This document shows positions 12,946-24,255 of a stretch of DNA of 64,000 bases, piece by piece. The stretch is from Pteria penguin (lineage: Eukaryota; Mollusca; Bivalvia; Pterioida; Pteriidae). Position numbers and translations under genes: made by a program. The notes under the pieces were generated by a model. The model was not told the DNA's origin and ran no database searches. It saw only the letters and a list, made by a program, of their open reading frames with translations. The first letter of the stretch is position 1, and the number at the start of each line of letters is the position of its first letter. The stretch is taken from positions 63,422,306-63,486,305 of the forward strand of contig CM068583.1 in assembly GCA_035048485.1 (NCBI GenBank), written 5' to 3'.

Positions 12946-13089
12946 CTAGTGCCAAGAAGAAGAAGCCAGCAAGTGACTGCACAATGGAAAGCAATGTCTT
13001 GGGGAGATCAAACACTCGAGACAATTCCACTAGAAGCACGCCAAAAGACTTTATCCCTCCTATGGTCAACATGCATATCAGGAAAGTAC
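12946..13089 (-). CDS. SLC16-like transporter, coding exon 2 (TM1-TM2)
   Basis: A 144-bp exon between a TTTTAG acceptor and a GTATGTG donor, phase 1 at both ends. It reads TFLICMLTIGGIKSFGVLLV and continues with a loop and a second hydrophobic segment (SIVQSLAGFFFLAL). The F-G-V-[LF] stretch followed by a short amphipathic link is typical of the end of TM1 and the start of TM2 in monocarboxylate transporters. Frame, phase and length agree with both neighbouring exons. Confidence 0.9.
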
Positions 13090-13283
13090 CTAAAAAGATC
13101 GTAAATATACTTTATTCTAAATATGGGAGAAATTAGTACTTCAAAACTTTAACTGCTTTGTTTATTTTCCTGGAAAACATTTTACAATACATAATTTGAT
13201 ATATAATTTATTGAACATAAACAAATTTTCCAAATCCATATTGATAAATTTTGAAATTTTGAAAAAATTTCACTTTATAATCA

Positions 13284-13529
13284 GGAGCCAGTTGTTCGAA
13301 ACTTTAACCACTAGTTAAGCTAACCAATGGTTAAGTTTCATCTAACTATATCTTTGAAATGAGAAGACTTAAAGTCAAAGTATATGTACTGATTTGTAGC
13401 AAATGAAGCAAGCTTTGTAAAGTAATTTAAGATTTTTATAAAGAAATCTTATAAATCTAATTAATTGCCGCTCAAACTTTAACCACTGGTTAGCTTAACC
13501 AGTGGTTAAAGTTTCATTCAAATGGCCCC
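13284..13529. mobile_element. MITE with TTTAACCACT-type inverted ends
   Basis: The left end GGAGCCAGTTGTTCGAAACT and the right end (the reverse reads GGGGCCATTTGAATGAAACT) are followed on both sides by TTAACCACT. Each end also holds its own small palindrome (AACCACTGGTTAGCTTAACC-like). It sits in intron 1 of the SLC16 gene, 38 bp from the first exon's donor. Confidence 0.65.
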
Positions 13530-13567
13530 AGAATATTCAGTTATATAATGACGTAAGATCAACTTAC

Positions 13568-13880
13568 TAGTAAGAACCATCCATGCCCATCCATGGTCAA
13601 CAGGATTGTCATATAGAGCTGGCTGGAATTTGACATCCCCTTGCTCCTTATGTTCGTTACATGTAGGTCTGTCCCCTTTCAACAGGTCATCATTATCTAC
13701 TACTCCTGTGATGTTGCGATCTATATTTAACAGTTTATCATGCTCTTTCATATCAATATCTAGATATTTTATTTCAGACATTTTTTTATCTTTGATGGAG
13801 GAATTCTGTTCAGAGTAGCTGTCAGTGCATTTTTTCTCAGTAGCCTGTTCTTTTCCAGCCATTTCATTTGGAATTTCCAT
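13568..13880 (-). CDS. SLC16-like transporter, coding exon 1
   Basis: The start ATG is at 13880 (MEIPNEMAGK); a second Met at residue 7 is a possible alternative. The first ~90 residues are polar and acidic and rich in K, D and E, as expected for the cytosolic N-terminus of this family. Residues 93-102 read PVDHGWAWMV, which matches the conserved SLC16 TM1 motif (acidic residue, then G-W-[GA]-W). The exon ends at 13568 before a GTAAGT donor, in phase 1. The split codon A|GT makes Ser with the next exon. No 5' UTR exon could be fixed. Confidence 0.9.
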
Positions 13881-14239
13881 AACTTCAAGAGAAGAATTAT
13901 GATCAGTTGATATGAAGTATTAAATACTCAATTTATGAATAAACCTCATAATGGGTGAGAATAATAAGCTTTTTATTCTTTTTGTTTTGTTTCCTTCCCC
14001 AGACCTGTTCGATTGTCATGTTGTGAAAATAGTAACAAGTCAGGGGTAGGGTCACACCATGTTAATATGGCTATTATGCTTGGGATTCTCTTTGCTCAAT
14101 ATGAATCTTGATCAAAATCTCTTCTATATGAGGTGCATCTGCTTAATTCAAATGTTACAAATGATTTAACAAAATAATAATTGAACAAGCTGAACGCTAA
14201 ACCATGTTATCCATGCGCGTATCCAAAAATTTTTGTCAG

Positions 14240-15015
14240 AGTGGGTCCAACAAAAAGAGGTAAATTTTTCTCTTAGAAGAGTTTGGTAAAATTTTCAGAT
14301 GCCGGGAGGGGGTGGGGTCCAGACCCCCGGTACCCCCCTCTGTATCTGCACATGTTATCAGCTTGTTGCTTTCCAGAGGAAAAAATCGAATCAAGATTTG
14401 GAAATAGTAACTCAAATTACTTAAAGGATTTGAATGAAACTTTATAGGCATGAAGTACTCATGGTTCCCTACAAGTGTTGTTGTTTTCTGTCCAGCTAGA
14501 TTCATCAACAGGTAGCGTCACCACAGATGAAAATAGGTCACAGAAGGTAACCTCTTTTGACAAACTTCTTCTTGACAGACCAGCTGCCTACAACAACAAA
14601 TTGAGTGCATAGGAATGATATAGATGGATATGTGAAAAAGTGATAGTGTTTTTGGTTCTATTCCGAAATCGATGTTTTTTCAACATTTTTATTGGTCACC
14701 TAGTGATTTCAATACAAAAAAGTGCAATTTTTCTCCTTTAAGTGATAATGATGCTTTGATTTGGTTTCTTTTAATCATGACAATGGTTACAAAGTAATGT
14801 AACTGTGAAAAAATTTTGTCAGTATCTTAATTTCTGGATTTTCTATGAAAGAAAGGGAGGGGTCATTTTTCCACAATTTCAACTTTTGATGCAGAACCAC
14901 GTACTGGAAGGATTTTGATAAAATTAGTAGGAATGAAGAGCAACTCAAGGTCTCTTTCAAGTGTTGACGTTTTTTCATCCAGATTTGTCTACAGGTTAGT
15001 GAGTATGCATGCATT
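14240..15015 (-). repeat. Fragment of a hairpin-family element body
   Basis: Shares text with the bodies at 18680-19590 and 37400-39480 (GGTAGCGTCACC, ATTTTGTCAGTATCTTAATT, GGTCATTTTTCCAC) in minus orientation. No clear ends remain. It lies between the SLC16 and EMC5 starts. Confidence 0.5.
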
Positions 15016-15141
15016 CGATCATTTGCTGTAATTAAATTATTATTATACATTTAAGGGTTATGAATTTTAATTTGGCCTGCATAAACAATTGCTAAATGTT
15101 GATGATGATTCAAATTTTACTCTCTGTTTTCAGTACAAAAT

Positions 15142-15812
15142 CTAAGTTGGCCTATATCGCTCATCTGATCAAAATTTGCATATTCAACTGACAGCTTGAA
15201 AACTTTGCAGATAAATATATTACATGTATATATATATATATATATATATTCCCTGATGTTTATTGTGTTGTGACTACATTTTAAACTGAAAACTGAGTTT
15301 AATAAAGATCACTGAATTGGATCTGAAGAATAAGTTGAAAATATGTAAAAATTCTTCCCCCCCCCTTTTTTTTTTGGACAGTCTTAAAAAATTCATAAAA
15401 AATCCAAAAATTTACATAGGACAAAATTTTTCTAAAATAATATTCTTTACCATAATTATGTTTAAAAGAAACCAAATTTAAACATCATTATCACCTAAAT
15501 AAGAAAAATTGCACATTTCTGCATCGAAATCACTATAAAGTTAAAAAAAACATTGAAAAAACGTAAAAAAAAAAAACTCTTTCAGAATAGAATGAAATTT
15601 GAATGTTTCATGCCTACCAAGTTTCATCAAAATCCTTCCATTGGTTCTGAAGAAGTCAAAAATGTGATAACAGACAGACGTCAGATTATGAAGAAGTCAA
15701 AATGTGATAACGGACAGACGTCAGACGTATGGACATTGGACAGATGCCGTACAACGACACACTATGACAATTAATAGCTCACTTGAGTCTTTGGCTTTGG
15801 GGAGCTAATAAG
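15142..15812 (+). repeat. Hairpin-bounded element, GCTCAC family, degraded copy
   Basis: GGCCTATATCGCTCATCTGA at 15146 marks the 5' side. AGCTCACTTGAGTC...GGGGAGCTAATAA at about 15775-15810 marks the degraded 3' hairpin. Between them are an (TA)n run (15226-15250), poly-C/T and a GTCAAAAATGTGATAAC pair. Confidence 0.6.
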
Positions 15813-16497
15813 AAAAATTAAGATCTAAAGTTTTAGGCATATCCATTGAATTTATCTGTGAAAACTGAAAACAATTCAGTACATGTACACAGAGTCTCAT
15901 ATGCCCTCAACTCAATCAGCCCACAATGGGTACAATATGTAATTCATATTCCAGCACTTCATCAGATACTGTAGGTCACTGTGATCACATGTGACTAGTT
16001 TAACTCACTGAATTTAGCACTGATTCTGCTTTGACTCATATTTTAATGCTAAATATTATAGATATTTATCACTAATCTGAAAAATCAGCAAATTCTATGC
16101 ATGCATCAGAGCTTTCACAAAATCATTTAAAGTACTAATTCTGAGTAAAATTTACAAGAACCCCGTCACTGTTTACTTTAGTGATTTATTATATACACAG
16201 ATAATTGACACCCAAAGTGCGCCCCGAGATTGCCCCCCGGCCCTGCAAGACAATCTTGGGGCACACTTAGGGTGTCATGCAATTACCTGTGATTATATAT
16301 AATGGATTTTATACCTTAAGCTGAGAAATTAACATTGGTTATTTCACTTGTTAATGGCCCACCTAGTAGGCAAAAAATTGTGAAAAAATGTGTTTGTTCC
16401 TTCTGAACGATTTGAGATGGGTGAGTATATATTTAATTTTTTTTTCCCTAAAATTGTTTATTTATGATATTTCTCATGTATAGTAGACCCTTTCGAC

Positions 16498-16649
16498 ATT
16501 ACTGCGGGACTAACATTTTGGTTGGCAAAAAATGATAACTGGTCCCACAATATGAAGTCAGAGAAAAACAATTTAATTTCATTATGACGTCAAAATTTTT
16601 ATGGGAACCGTTATCATTTGTGTTACCAAAATGTTAGTCCCGCAGTAAT
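16498..16649. mobile_element. Palindromic MITE, ATTACTGCGGGACTAAC ends
   Basis: The left arm ATTACTGCGGGACTAACATT and the right arm (inverted AATGTTAGTCCCGCAGTAAT) are identical for 20 bases and continue as TTTGGTT/AACCAAA-like and TGATAAC/GTTATCA pairs. The centre has ATTATGACGTCAAAATTTT. A decayed relative lies near 51000-51125. Confidence 0.75.
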
Positions 16650-17039
16650 AATTAACAGTCAAAGGGCATATATAAATAATTCATATGTTTAGAAACCAAA
16701 ACTTGTGAAAAAGAATGAGTTTCAGAATTTTTTTTCTCCTATTTTCAGCAATTTATTGTTAAACTCTCATAATGTAACTTGTTAAATATAAATGTCTAAA
16801 AAAAAAAGATTAAAAACTGTTTGAACTGAAAATTAATACATTGAAATCAAAACACAACAATTTGACAATGTTATGATTAAGAAATCACAGGTTTTCATGT
16901 ACCCTTTAATTAGAGTTAGACATCTTGTATCATTTGACATTTCAGAATCAGCTGATTTTAGTTCCTCCATGATGATGATGAAATACAGTACAACGCTCAC
17001 AGAAGTGAAACAATGAAAACTTTTCAAACATTACATTAC

Positions 17040-17246
17040 AGTACCTTTAGTTTTATTCCGACGGATTGTCACAAGTCAGATGGAAGCGGACGCAATTTTA
17101 CTGAAGATATTATGTCTTCCACATAGTCAATAGTTACTTCTTTGTCTTGGCTGCTCGGTTCTCCTTAGCGCGGATTTACTGTACAGTACGTAGTCCCAGT
17201 TTTTTATTTTACACACCAGATTCCATTTTCCTGTAGAAAAACAAGC
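17040..17246 (+). promoter_or_regulatory. Probable EMC5 promoter / 5' UTR
   Basis: About 200 bp before the EMC5 ATG is noticeably richer in G+C and CpG (GACGG, GCGGACGC, AGCGCGG) than the surrounding AT-rich DNA, as expected at a housekeeping-gene start. No TATA box is placed well enough to name. The region also faces the divergent SLC16 gene 3.2 kb away. Confidence 0.3.
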
Positions 17247-17319
17247 ATGAATTTGTTTAAGTTTTGCGTATTATTTGGCATTGTGGCTATGTTACATGCA
17301 GCTTACTCGGCAGCTCAGC
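17247..17319 (+). CDS. EMC5: EMC5 coding exon 1
   Basis: ATG at 17247, in context CAAGC-ATG. It encodes MNLFKFCVLFGIVAMLHAAY and then SAAQ, the first transmembrane segment (residues ~3-19), which the family starts with instead of a cleaved signal. It ends at a GTAAGA donor in phase 1; the next exon completes a His codon. The short exon and the family match at AHAAFSAAQH-type residues settle the start. Confidence 0.93.
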
Positions 17320-18581
17320 GTAAGATGAACTATAAAAATGAAATTTAATCCTTTTGAATAAAAATCGGTTATCATAAAAAAGAACCGGTTCCGAGAAGGA
17401 CCTATCTGTAATTCGAATTTCCTCCGTCATGTCCGTGGATTTTTTGTTCAAAATCAAAACAGTCCTGTACTTGTACATAAGGGGAAAATGATGAATTATT
17501 CTTCTTCTTCTTAATACCGATTTTCAGTCATAGTGTTGACTATTATAAACCGGGCGTGACAGGGTTAAAATGCTAAAACAGGAATGAATGAAAATTTAAA
17601 ATTATGTACAGGAAAATTTTACTTAGAAAAATATATTGAGAATCCTGCATTTTTAAAATATCTGTAGCAGCGATGTAAAATGTATTTGAAAAATCTGTGA
17701 AAATATATATATAATGTAATATATACGTGAAAAGGGATCCATTATTCTGTTATTGACTTGCTTTGGTAATTGGTTGCAAGACATTTTGGCCTTTTCCCAC
17801 TTCGGCCTGGGGATATTTTGAGCCGGACGATTTTGGCCTTTTCCTCTTTGGCCTGAAAAGACTTCAGCCTTTTTCCACTGCGGCCTTTATAAGAAAAAAA
17901 GTAAAGAAACATTGGTCATAAATCATGACTTTATGTTAAAAAATTGACCACTTTCCAGTTCTTCTTCTTTCAATATGAAGTGTACTAAAAAGTTGAGCGT
18001 TATACTTCAGTTCAGTTCAGCTGCCTAGCAGATTATCCACAATCTAAAAACAAAATGGTGGCATATGATTATAATTGTGTATATCATTTATAAATGTGAC
18101 TTTAACAAGTGGATTAATAACAGATATGCAAAATTTCAATTAAGGCCACAACAAATTAATGTTTTGTTCGACTGAATCACCACTACAATTTTTCAGATTT
18201 TCTTTTTTTTTTTCAAATTTCTGGAAAAAAATGGTCAGGTCTGGTTTTATTTATTAATTTTGTACTACGTGTCCTGTTCCAGTTTTCGCCAATAGTAGGC
18301 AGCATTTATTGAATAAGGCATGTAGATGTTGTCAATGTATCACTGAAATATACAGGAAAAATACAGTGAAATGTTCATGTGTTGGAATTGTAAGCATGTG
18401 AATTAAACAGTCCTATTGTATATGAAGGTACAGTATTAAAAAAAAAAATTTCGCTCAATAAAAATACTGAAAAAAATATCGCTTACCGCCTTTCTATTTT
18501 TATCATTAAAATCTGAAGAACAAGAATTGTTTTTGGTGTGACCTAATCTTTTTTTTTATTTCTTTTTTGTTTTGTTTTGTT

Positions 18582-19870
18582 TTTAGCTCACCTGAGCCAA
18601 ATGCTCAAGTGAGCTATAGTCATAGTGTGCCGTCTGTCGTCGTCCGTCCGTCCGTCGTTATCTTTTTCACATTTTTGACTTCTTCTCTGGAACTACACTG
18701 CAGATTTGGATCAAACTTTGTGTAAATGATGTACTCAAGTTCCCCTACTAAAATTGTGTTCGGGATCCAGATTCCCTCAGGAGTGGATCCAGGGCAGGGC
18801 CAAAAGTGCCCAAAACGGTACCTGTCTTCAAACATCTTCTCCTCCAGAGACAGTACATAAATGGGGAAACTAATTGCATTTCAACAATCTATAAAGATGG
18901 TTTATTAAAAATTGTTTTCGGGGTTAAGATCTGTCAAATAGAAATTTACGCTTTTTTGATGTGTTTCTGGACTTAATAATTTCAATGCAGAAAAGTGTCA
19001 TGTTTCTCAGAAAATTGATATTGATGATTTCTTAATGACCATTTTGATTATAATTATGCTGAGGAATATTATTGTGAAAGAATTTTGTCAATATCTCAAT
19101 TTTTGGATTTTTTATGAATTTTTTAAGACTTAAATAAAAGGGGGGGGGGAGGGTTTGGCCATTTTTCACATTTTCAACTTTTTCTGCAAAACTGTTGGAA
19201 GAATTTTAATTAATCTTGGTAGATATAAATCAATTATGATCCCCTTCAAATTCTGTAGTTTTCGTTCAGACCTCTTTACAGGTGGCGCCACCATAGTCAA
19301 ATGTAGGTCACAAAAGAGTACCTTACTTTGACAATATTCTTCTTCATACTGGCTGTATACAGAGAAAAACAGAATGCATAGAAATGATCTAGAGGGATGA
19401 ATGTAGAAGTCTTGTCATTTTGGTTCCCTTCCAAAATCAAATTTTATAATTTTTTTTTCGACATTTGTTTACACTTGGTGATTTCAATGCAAAGAAGTGT
19501 CATATTTCCTAGTTAATTGATAATGATGATTTCCTATGGACTATTTTGTGATCATAATTCTGGTAAGGAATGTTACTTTGAAAGAATTTTGTCAATACAG
19601 TACAGTCCCGGTGGAACTTTGAATGCCCACTGTCCACAGTGTGCAGTCCACCTGAAATTTCAGTGGGTATTAGGAGTGAACATTTACCAGAACTATCAAG
19701 CTGTCCACTTACCTGTATGTTAATTCTAATTGACGCTTACAAGAATGTCCACTGTGTCCAGTGGACATTTTTAATGCCCACTCTAAAAATGCCCACTGTA
19801 ACCAGTGGGCAAATTAAGTTCCACCCGGACTGTACTGTATCTCAATTTTTTTATTTTCTGTGAATTTTTG
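18582..19870 (-). repeat. Hairpin-bounded element, GCTCAC family, long-unit type
   Basis: Its 3' hairpin side is at 18582 (TTTTTAGCTCACCTGAGCC, CAAGTGAGCTATAGTCATAG), followed by (GTCC)n-like text and CTTCTCTGGAACTACAC. The body holds two diverged copies of a ~490-bp unit (landmark GAATTTTGTCAATA at 19080 and 19583). A MITE interrupts the second. The 5' hairpin end is not found. Confidence 0.7.
19596..19839. mobile_element. TA-flanked MITE, CAGTACAGTCCCGG ends
   Basis: Left end TACAGTACAGTCCCGGTGGA, right end inverted TACAGTACAGTCCGGGTGGA. Interior has paired CCACTG/CAGTGG words. The host unit reads GTCAATATCTCAA unbroken at 19087, so the TA duplication and the 242-bp gain can be read directly. 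Confidence 0.85.
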
Positions 19871-20194
19871 CAAAGCAGTACAGTTGACAGTAGCATTATT
19901 GAGATATATACAAAGTTAATAACTAATGTTAAAAAATTTGTATTCAATATAGAAATTTGCAAAAAAAATAATATAGCACAAAACATCCCTAAGATGTATT
20001 GTTACACAAGACTAATTAATGTAAATACTGTAAATTTCATTTCCTAAAAAAAAAATAAATAAAAATTAATGTATTAATATTATAATTAAAAGACATTGAT
20101 TCGCCAGGATAGCCCACGAAAGCCCATAGGCTTATATCCAGTGGGGTACCTTGATGATTAAGCACTTTAAAATAGATAAAATAAATAAAAAATA

Positions 20195-20372
20195 GTTGGT
20201 TGGTTAATGGTTAATTGGTGTTCTACATCGCTTTCAACAATATTTCAGTTATATCGCGACATGGAAGCAGGAGGTTACCAACCTCTTAAGCATAGTGGCG
20301 CAACCTGGGAATCGAACCCGGATCGTCGGCGCCGCAAGCCAAGTGCTTAACCACTACATGCCTGCCCCTATA
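20195..20372 (-). mobile_element. tRNA-derived SINE
   Basis: On the minus strand a tRNA-like head begins GGGGCAGGCATGTAGTGGTT with an A-box-like TAGTGGTTAAGCACTTGGC, and a B box GGTTCGATTCC follows at about 20310-20320. Then comes ATAACTGAAATATTGTTGAA and a repeated (TTAACCAT/TTAACCAAC) tail at 20195-20215. This body is widespread in molluscan genomes. It lies in EMC5 intron 1. Confidence 0.75.
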
Positions 20373-20375
20373 AAA

Positions 20376-22116
20376 GATAGTAGAGTGAACAACAAACAAT
20401 TATTGATAAATAATAAAAATGTAAAAGTAAACAATAAAAAAATAAATAATTTTGTACTTAATATATTTTAGTATAGAAAAATACTTGAATGATTTAATTT
20501 TATATAAAACTCTGAAATATATTAGTGTACCGTTAAATATTATATATAGATACATTTAACACAAAAATTTAAAAATTCATACAAAAATATGCATATATAA
20601 TTAATTATGAAGTATAAGTAACATAATTTTTCTATACAAGTTGATTTCAGGTCCAAATTAGTGTCATTTTGGTACATTATGCTGTCATATCAGTAATTTC
20701 TTCCATCATTTTGTTAAATTATAGTAGCACTAGTACTTGTTTATTTGCTTTGTTATTGTTTAATGCACACAAACAATATGTTTCTCTTTTTTGGTGGCAA
20801 CATCTGCTTGGTGCATAGCTTTATAATTTTTACCATTGGAACAGACCTGATCAAATAAGTGAGAGATCTGTATGTCAAAACATTACCTAGCTGTTAAGCT
20901 GATAATGACACTGTATCGGGTAAATAAGTTTGAAAAAATTCAGTTAAGCAGCTGAAAGTGAACTCAGTACATGCGTGTCAGATCATGGATAGATGCAGAA
21001 ATCAAACTCAACTGTAGCCAAAAGGAGTAGTCTCTATTGAAATGGTCCGACTCATACTCACTATATGAGCCTGATCACCAATAGAAACCAAAAAATATAG
21101 TAAATATCATTGAGGTTGTCCAATTTTCTTTTAAAATGTTTATTTGACAACCTGAAATTTTCTGGAATTTTTACCACTGATCCACATCCTGACCTTTGTC
21201 CATTGGTATGGCATACTGCAAGAGCAGTTGGTGAGAATGGCGATATAAAGTGGGCTTTGTACTGAAACAATTGGGCTCACACTTCACCACCACTGTTTCT
21301 TATTCAATATTCACATTTGATGTGAGAAAACTTTGCAGACAGAAATTGGGTCATTGCTTTTAAGAGTTATCTTTTCTTGTGTGGGGTTAAAATAAAGGGA
21401 TTCCAAATGGAAAACATGTGGATAATAAGGAATGAAATGTTTATTTTCCACATTGATTCTTCTGGAAAATTTTACATGTATTAGAAATACACATATTTCT
21501 CATTTAGTAAAATCTGTCAGTTTTCATCAGTCACTTACTTAATCCATTCTTCTTGATGTGGGCAACAGCCACAACTTTTATGTGGGCCATGTACATCATT
21601 ATTATACATTAAAACAGCGAACAACCACACTGAATGTTCAAGTGTGTTTTTACTTTATTATAGTTGCGATATTCTGTATTCGCTATTTAGTTTATGGGAA
21701 AAATGTTTTAAGATATTTGTAGATCAATTTTGCAGGATTTTATACTCTTGCATAGAAATGTTGGGGTATTATGCCATACCACTGTTGTCTGTCTGTCTGA
21801 ATACCCATGCTTCTTAATTCCTCCTAAACTCATAGTGGAATTTTGATGAAACTTGATACAAAGAAATAACACTATTGCAGATGTACATATTGGAAGGGGA
21901 TTGTTGTCTAAAAATGTTTACAGGAGTTATGGCCCTTGAACTTAGGTTTTCTTAAAATACTTTGTCTTTGCAACTCCTCCTCCTTAATAGCTGATATGTA
22001 TGTTGAATATAAAAATCTAGGCCATGTTTCATTTTCGTCACTCAATAGGAGTAAATAATTGGTTTAGGGGCCCACATCAAACATCAAAGATTAATTAGTT
22101 ATTATAATCCTTGCAT
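20376..22116. other. EMC5 intron sequence; one possible repeat
   Basis: 20376-21700 is AT-rich with no recognised feature. 21755-22050 has TCTGTCTGTCTGAAT..., GATGAAACTTGATAC... and ...GTTTACAGGAGTTATGGCCC, wording typical of the molluscan element bodies, but no ends are seen. Confidence 0.4.
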
Positions 22117-22742
22117 TTTTATGCTCCCCTAAAACTTTTGGGGGAGTATATAGTCGCTGTCATATCTGTGTGTCCGTCCGCCTGTCTGAGCTCATATCTC
22201 CTATACCTTTCATCAGAATTTGATCATACTTCACTAAAATATTATTAAGGTTAAGGGCTTTGGGACAAAGGTCACTCAAGGTAATTTCTGAAAAGTCAAG
22301 GTCATTTATTAACTATGACTTAGAAAACCATGAAGTACTTATATCTCCTTCAGTCAGAATTTGATCATACTTTATCGAAAATGATATTTAGGTTAAGAGT
22401 TTTTGGACAAAGGTCACTCAAGGCCATTTCTGAAAGGTCATGTTCACGATAAAAAGTTTTATTTCATAATTAATCAAGGTCAAGTTTACTCATTTTAGTT
22501 TAAGATACTGTGATCACTTGTTGTCTCAATTGGATATCCATATGATTCATTGAGATTTGAAATTGTCATCAATTAATACAATGATTTTTTATATACTGAG
22601 TCATTCATTTCCTTTATTATTACTGTGCTTCTTAGAGCATACATCAGTTTTACTGATTTTTTGTGTATGAATCGAGTCATCAATTTCCTGCATCATAACT
22701 GCCGTTTGGGGAGCATACATCAGTTTTACTGATACTCTTGTA
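22117..22742 (-). mobile_element. Hairpin-bounded element, GCTCCC family
   Basis: On the minus strand, ACAAGAGTATCAGTAAAACT (22742 downward) gives the 5' mark and hairpin ATCAGT-AAA-ACTGAT, then GTATGCTCCCC. The 3' end is ATGCTCCCC...GGGGGAGTAT-type hairpin arms followed by AAAAA at 22117. The body has ~120-bp repeats (AAGGTCACTCAAGG, TTTGATCATACTT). A second copy of the 5' hairpin text lies at 22625-22665. Confidence 0.75.
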
Positions 22743-22952
22743 TTAACAAAGTAACCAAGTAAAGCTGATTAGTCAATATAGCTTGATTTCTCCGAAAGAT
22801 AGCACATAAATGCCAGACCAAAGACAGCACGTAAATCCAAGAACTATTATCAATGGGGTTCTTTAAGTTGTTAATCTTTAGTGACAAGTAAAACATGTAT
22901 CAGTGTTAATATTAACTTCATTTTTTACATACTTCAAAGTTGATTTTTACAG

Positions 22953-23005
22953 ATAGAACATACATCAGACTTACAGAACAGGAATTTACGACCCTACCCC
23001 TTGAT
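22953..23005 (+). CDS. EMC5: EMC5 coding exon 2
   Basis: A 53-bp exon after TTTTTACAG and before GTGAGT. It encodes (H)RTYIRLTEQEFTTLPLD, which matches the conserved RSYMRLTEKE...LPxD loop between the two membrane helices. It leaves phase 0. Confidence 0.93.
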
Positions 23006-23641
23006 GTGAGTATTGATAGTAATACTCTAACTAGACATGGTGATAGTTACCATCATCTCATGCTATAGGAGCTATTTCATTTGCTTTGCAAATAAATGTA
23101 AAAATCAAATTATTATTATTTTGTGTATACTTGTCACAGTATTCACACTCTGTAAATTTTGCCATTTTTAGACCAAATTGCAAAGCAAGTTTGTCTGTCT
23201 GGCATCATCAATTTGCGTTTCGCTTGAGTTCTAACTGATTAATGAGAAATTTGGTGGCCTTGACCATAATGTCACACTTCAATGAACGCAGATTGATTTT
23301 GCATTAAGCTAGATTGCTTGCATACTGTTGATGACACCAACGTTAAACCTGATAAGTTTGTTAAAACTGATGAGAGATTCCGGACTGATGCAAAATTTGG
23401 TGACCTGGACCTTGATGTTACATTTCGGTGAACACAGACTGATTTGTGTTTAGCTTGATTTCTTGTGTACCATTTATGATACCTACATCAAACTTGGCAA
23501 GTTAGTAATCATTGACAAGTTCTTCTTGACTGATGCAAAATGTAGTGACCTTGTTCTTCACTAGCCCTCTGATATAAATCATTAAATAAAGTAATCCTTG
23601 TGTTATGTAAAATACATTTTTATGGTATAATGTTAGATGGG

Positions 23642-23900
23642 GTTTTTTTTATGCCCGGGGATCGATAGATCATTGGCATATTGTTTTTGTCATGACTGTT
23701 TGTTTCTTTCTTTGTCTGTCAACTTTAACCTTGGCTATAACTTTTGAACCGTAAAAGATATGCCCTTCATATTTGACATGCGTACTCAACTAATGAAGCC
23801 CTTTCAAATGACACCAAGGCGATGACCTTCTGACCTTGACCTACAAGCTAAAACTAAGTTTTTGGTGCTGCCGAAGGTATTAGTGTTTTACAAACACAGC
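23642..23900 (-). mobile_element. Hairpin-bounded element, ATGCCC family
   Basis: The 3' side on the minus strand at 23642-23690 has inverted ATGCC...GGCAT arms around GATCGATAGATC, then AAAAAA. The body contains GACCTTGACC and TTGAACCGTAAAAGATATGC. The + copy at about 54262-54519 matches it nearly end to end in opposite orientation. It sits in EMC5 intron 2. Confidence 0.65.
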
Positions 23901-24028
23901 TTATTTTTAATATTTATATATATAAGTATGTAATGATAGAAGAACGAAAAGAACTTATTATAGATTTCATTGACTTAGTTCCATGTTTCATATTCTGATA
24001 ATAAATACATGTATATACCATGTTACAG

Positions 24029-24132
24029 ATCATAATCCAGTGTCTGATAGGCTTACTTATCACATGTTATGGAGTGGTACAGGTAGCAGGAACATACAAA
24101 GAAATTAAAGTCAGTGCTGAATCTGAATCTAA
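24029..24132 (+). CDS. EMC5: EMC5 coding exon 3
   Basis: A 104-bp exon after GTTACAG and before GTATGT. It encodes IIIQCLIGLLITCYGVVQVA, the second membrane segment (about residues 43-62), followed by GTYKEIKVSAESES. The CYG[IV]V..AG motif is family-typical. It ends in phase 2 (AA|A, Lys). Confidence 0.93.
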
Positions 24133-24255
24133 GTATGTCATTAAACTTGCAGATTTGATTGATATTTTTTATTTCTAAAACTCTATCGATGTTTACTGGA
24201 TTTTTCATACCCCTAGCTTTCTCTAAAATGTACTACAATGCAATAACATGAAAAA

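Larger units (their letters stand above)
1..13880 (-). other. Gene locus: SLC16 (monocarboxylate transporter-like), 5' part
   Basis: Four coding exons (13568-13880, 12946-13089, 12556-12699, 1-664) are joined by introns in phase 1 with GT-AG ends. They give at least 421 residues of a major-facilitator protein of the SLC16 family. The order is an acidic cytosolic N-terminus, TM1 with the family motif, TM2-TM6, then the start of the long central loop. The remaining TM7-12 half should lie to the left of the window. SLC16 proteins carry monocarboxylates or related small solutes across membranes, some by proton coupling. The particular paralogue and substrate cannot be told from what is visible. 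The long intron 665-12555 is almost entirely repeats. Confidence 0.9.

Noticed and set aside
20310..20372. Possible tRNA gene (A- and B-box-like words)
   Set aside because: The cloverleaf does not close, and the sequence continues into a SINE body. The same holds for 26505 and 40520-40590.
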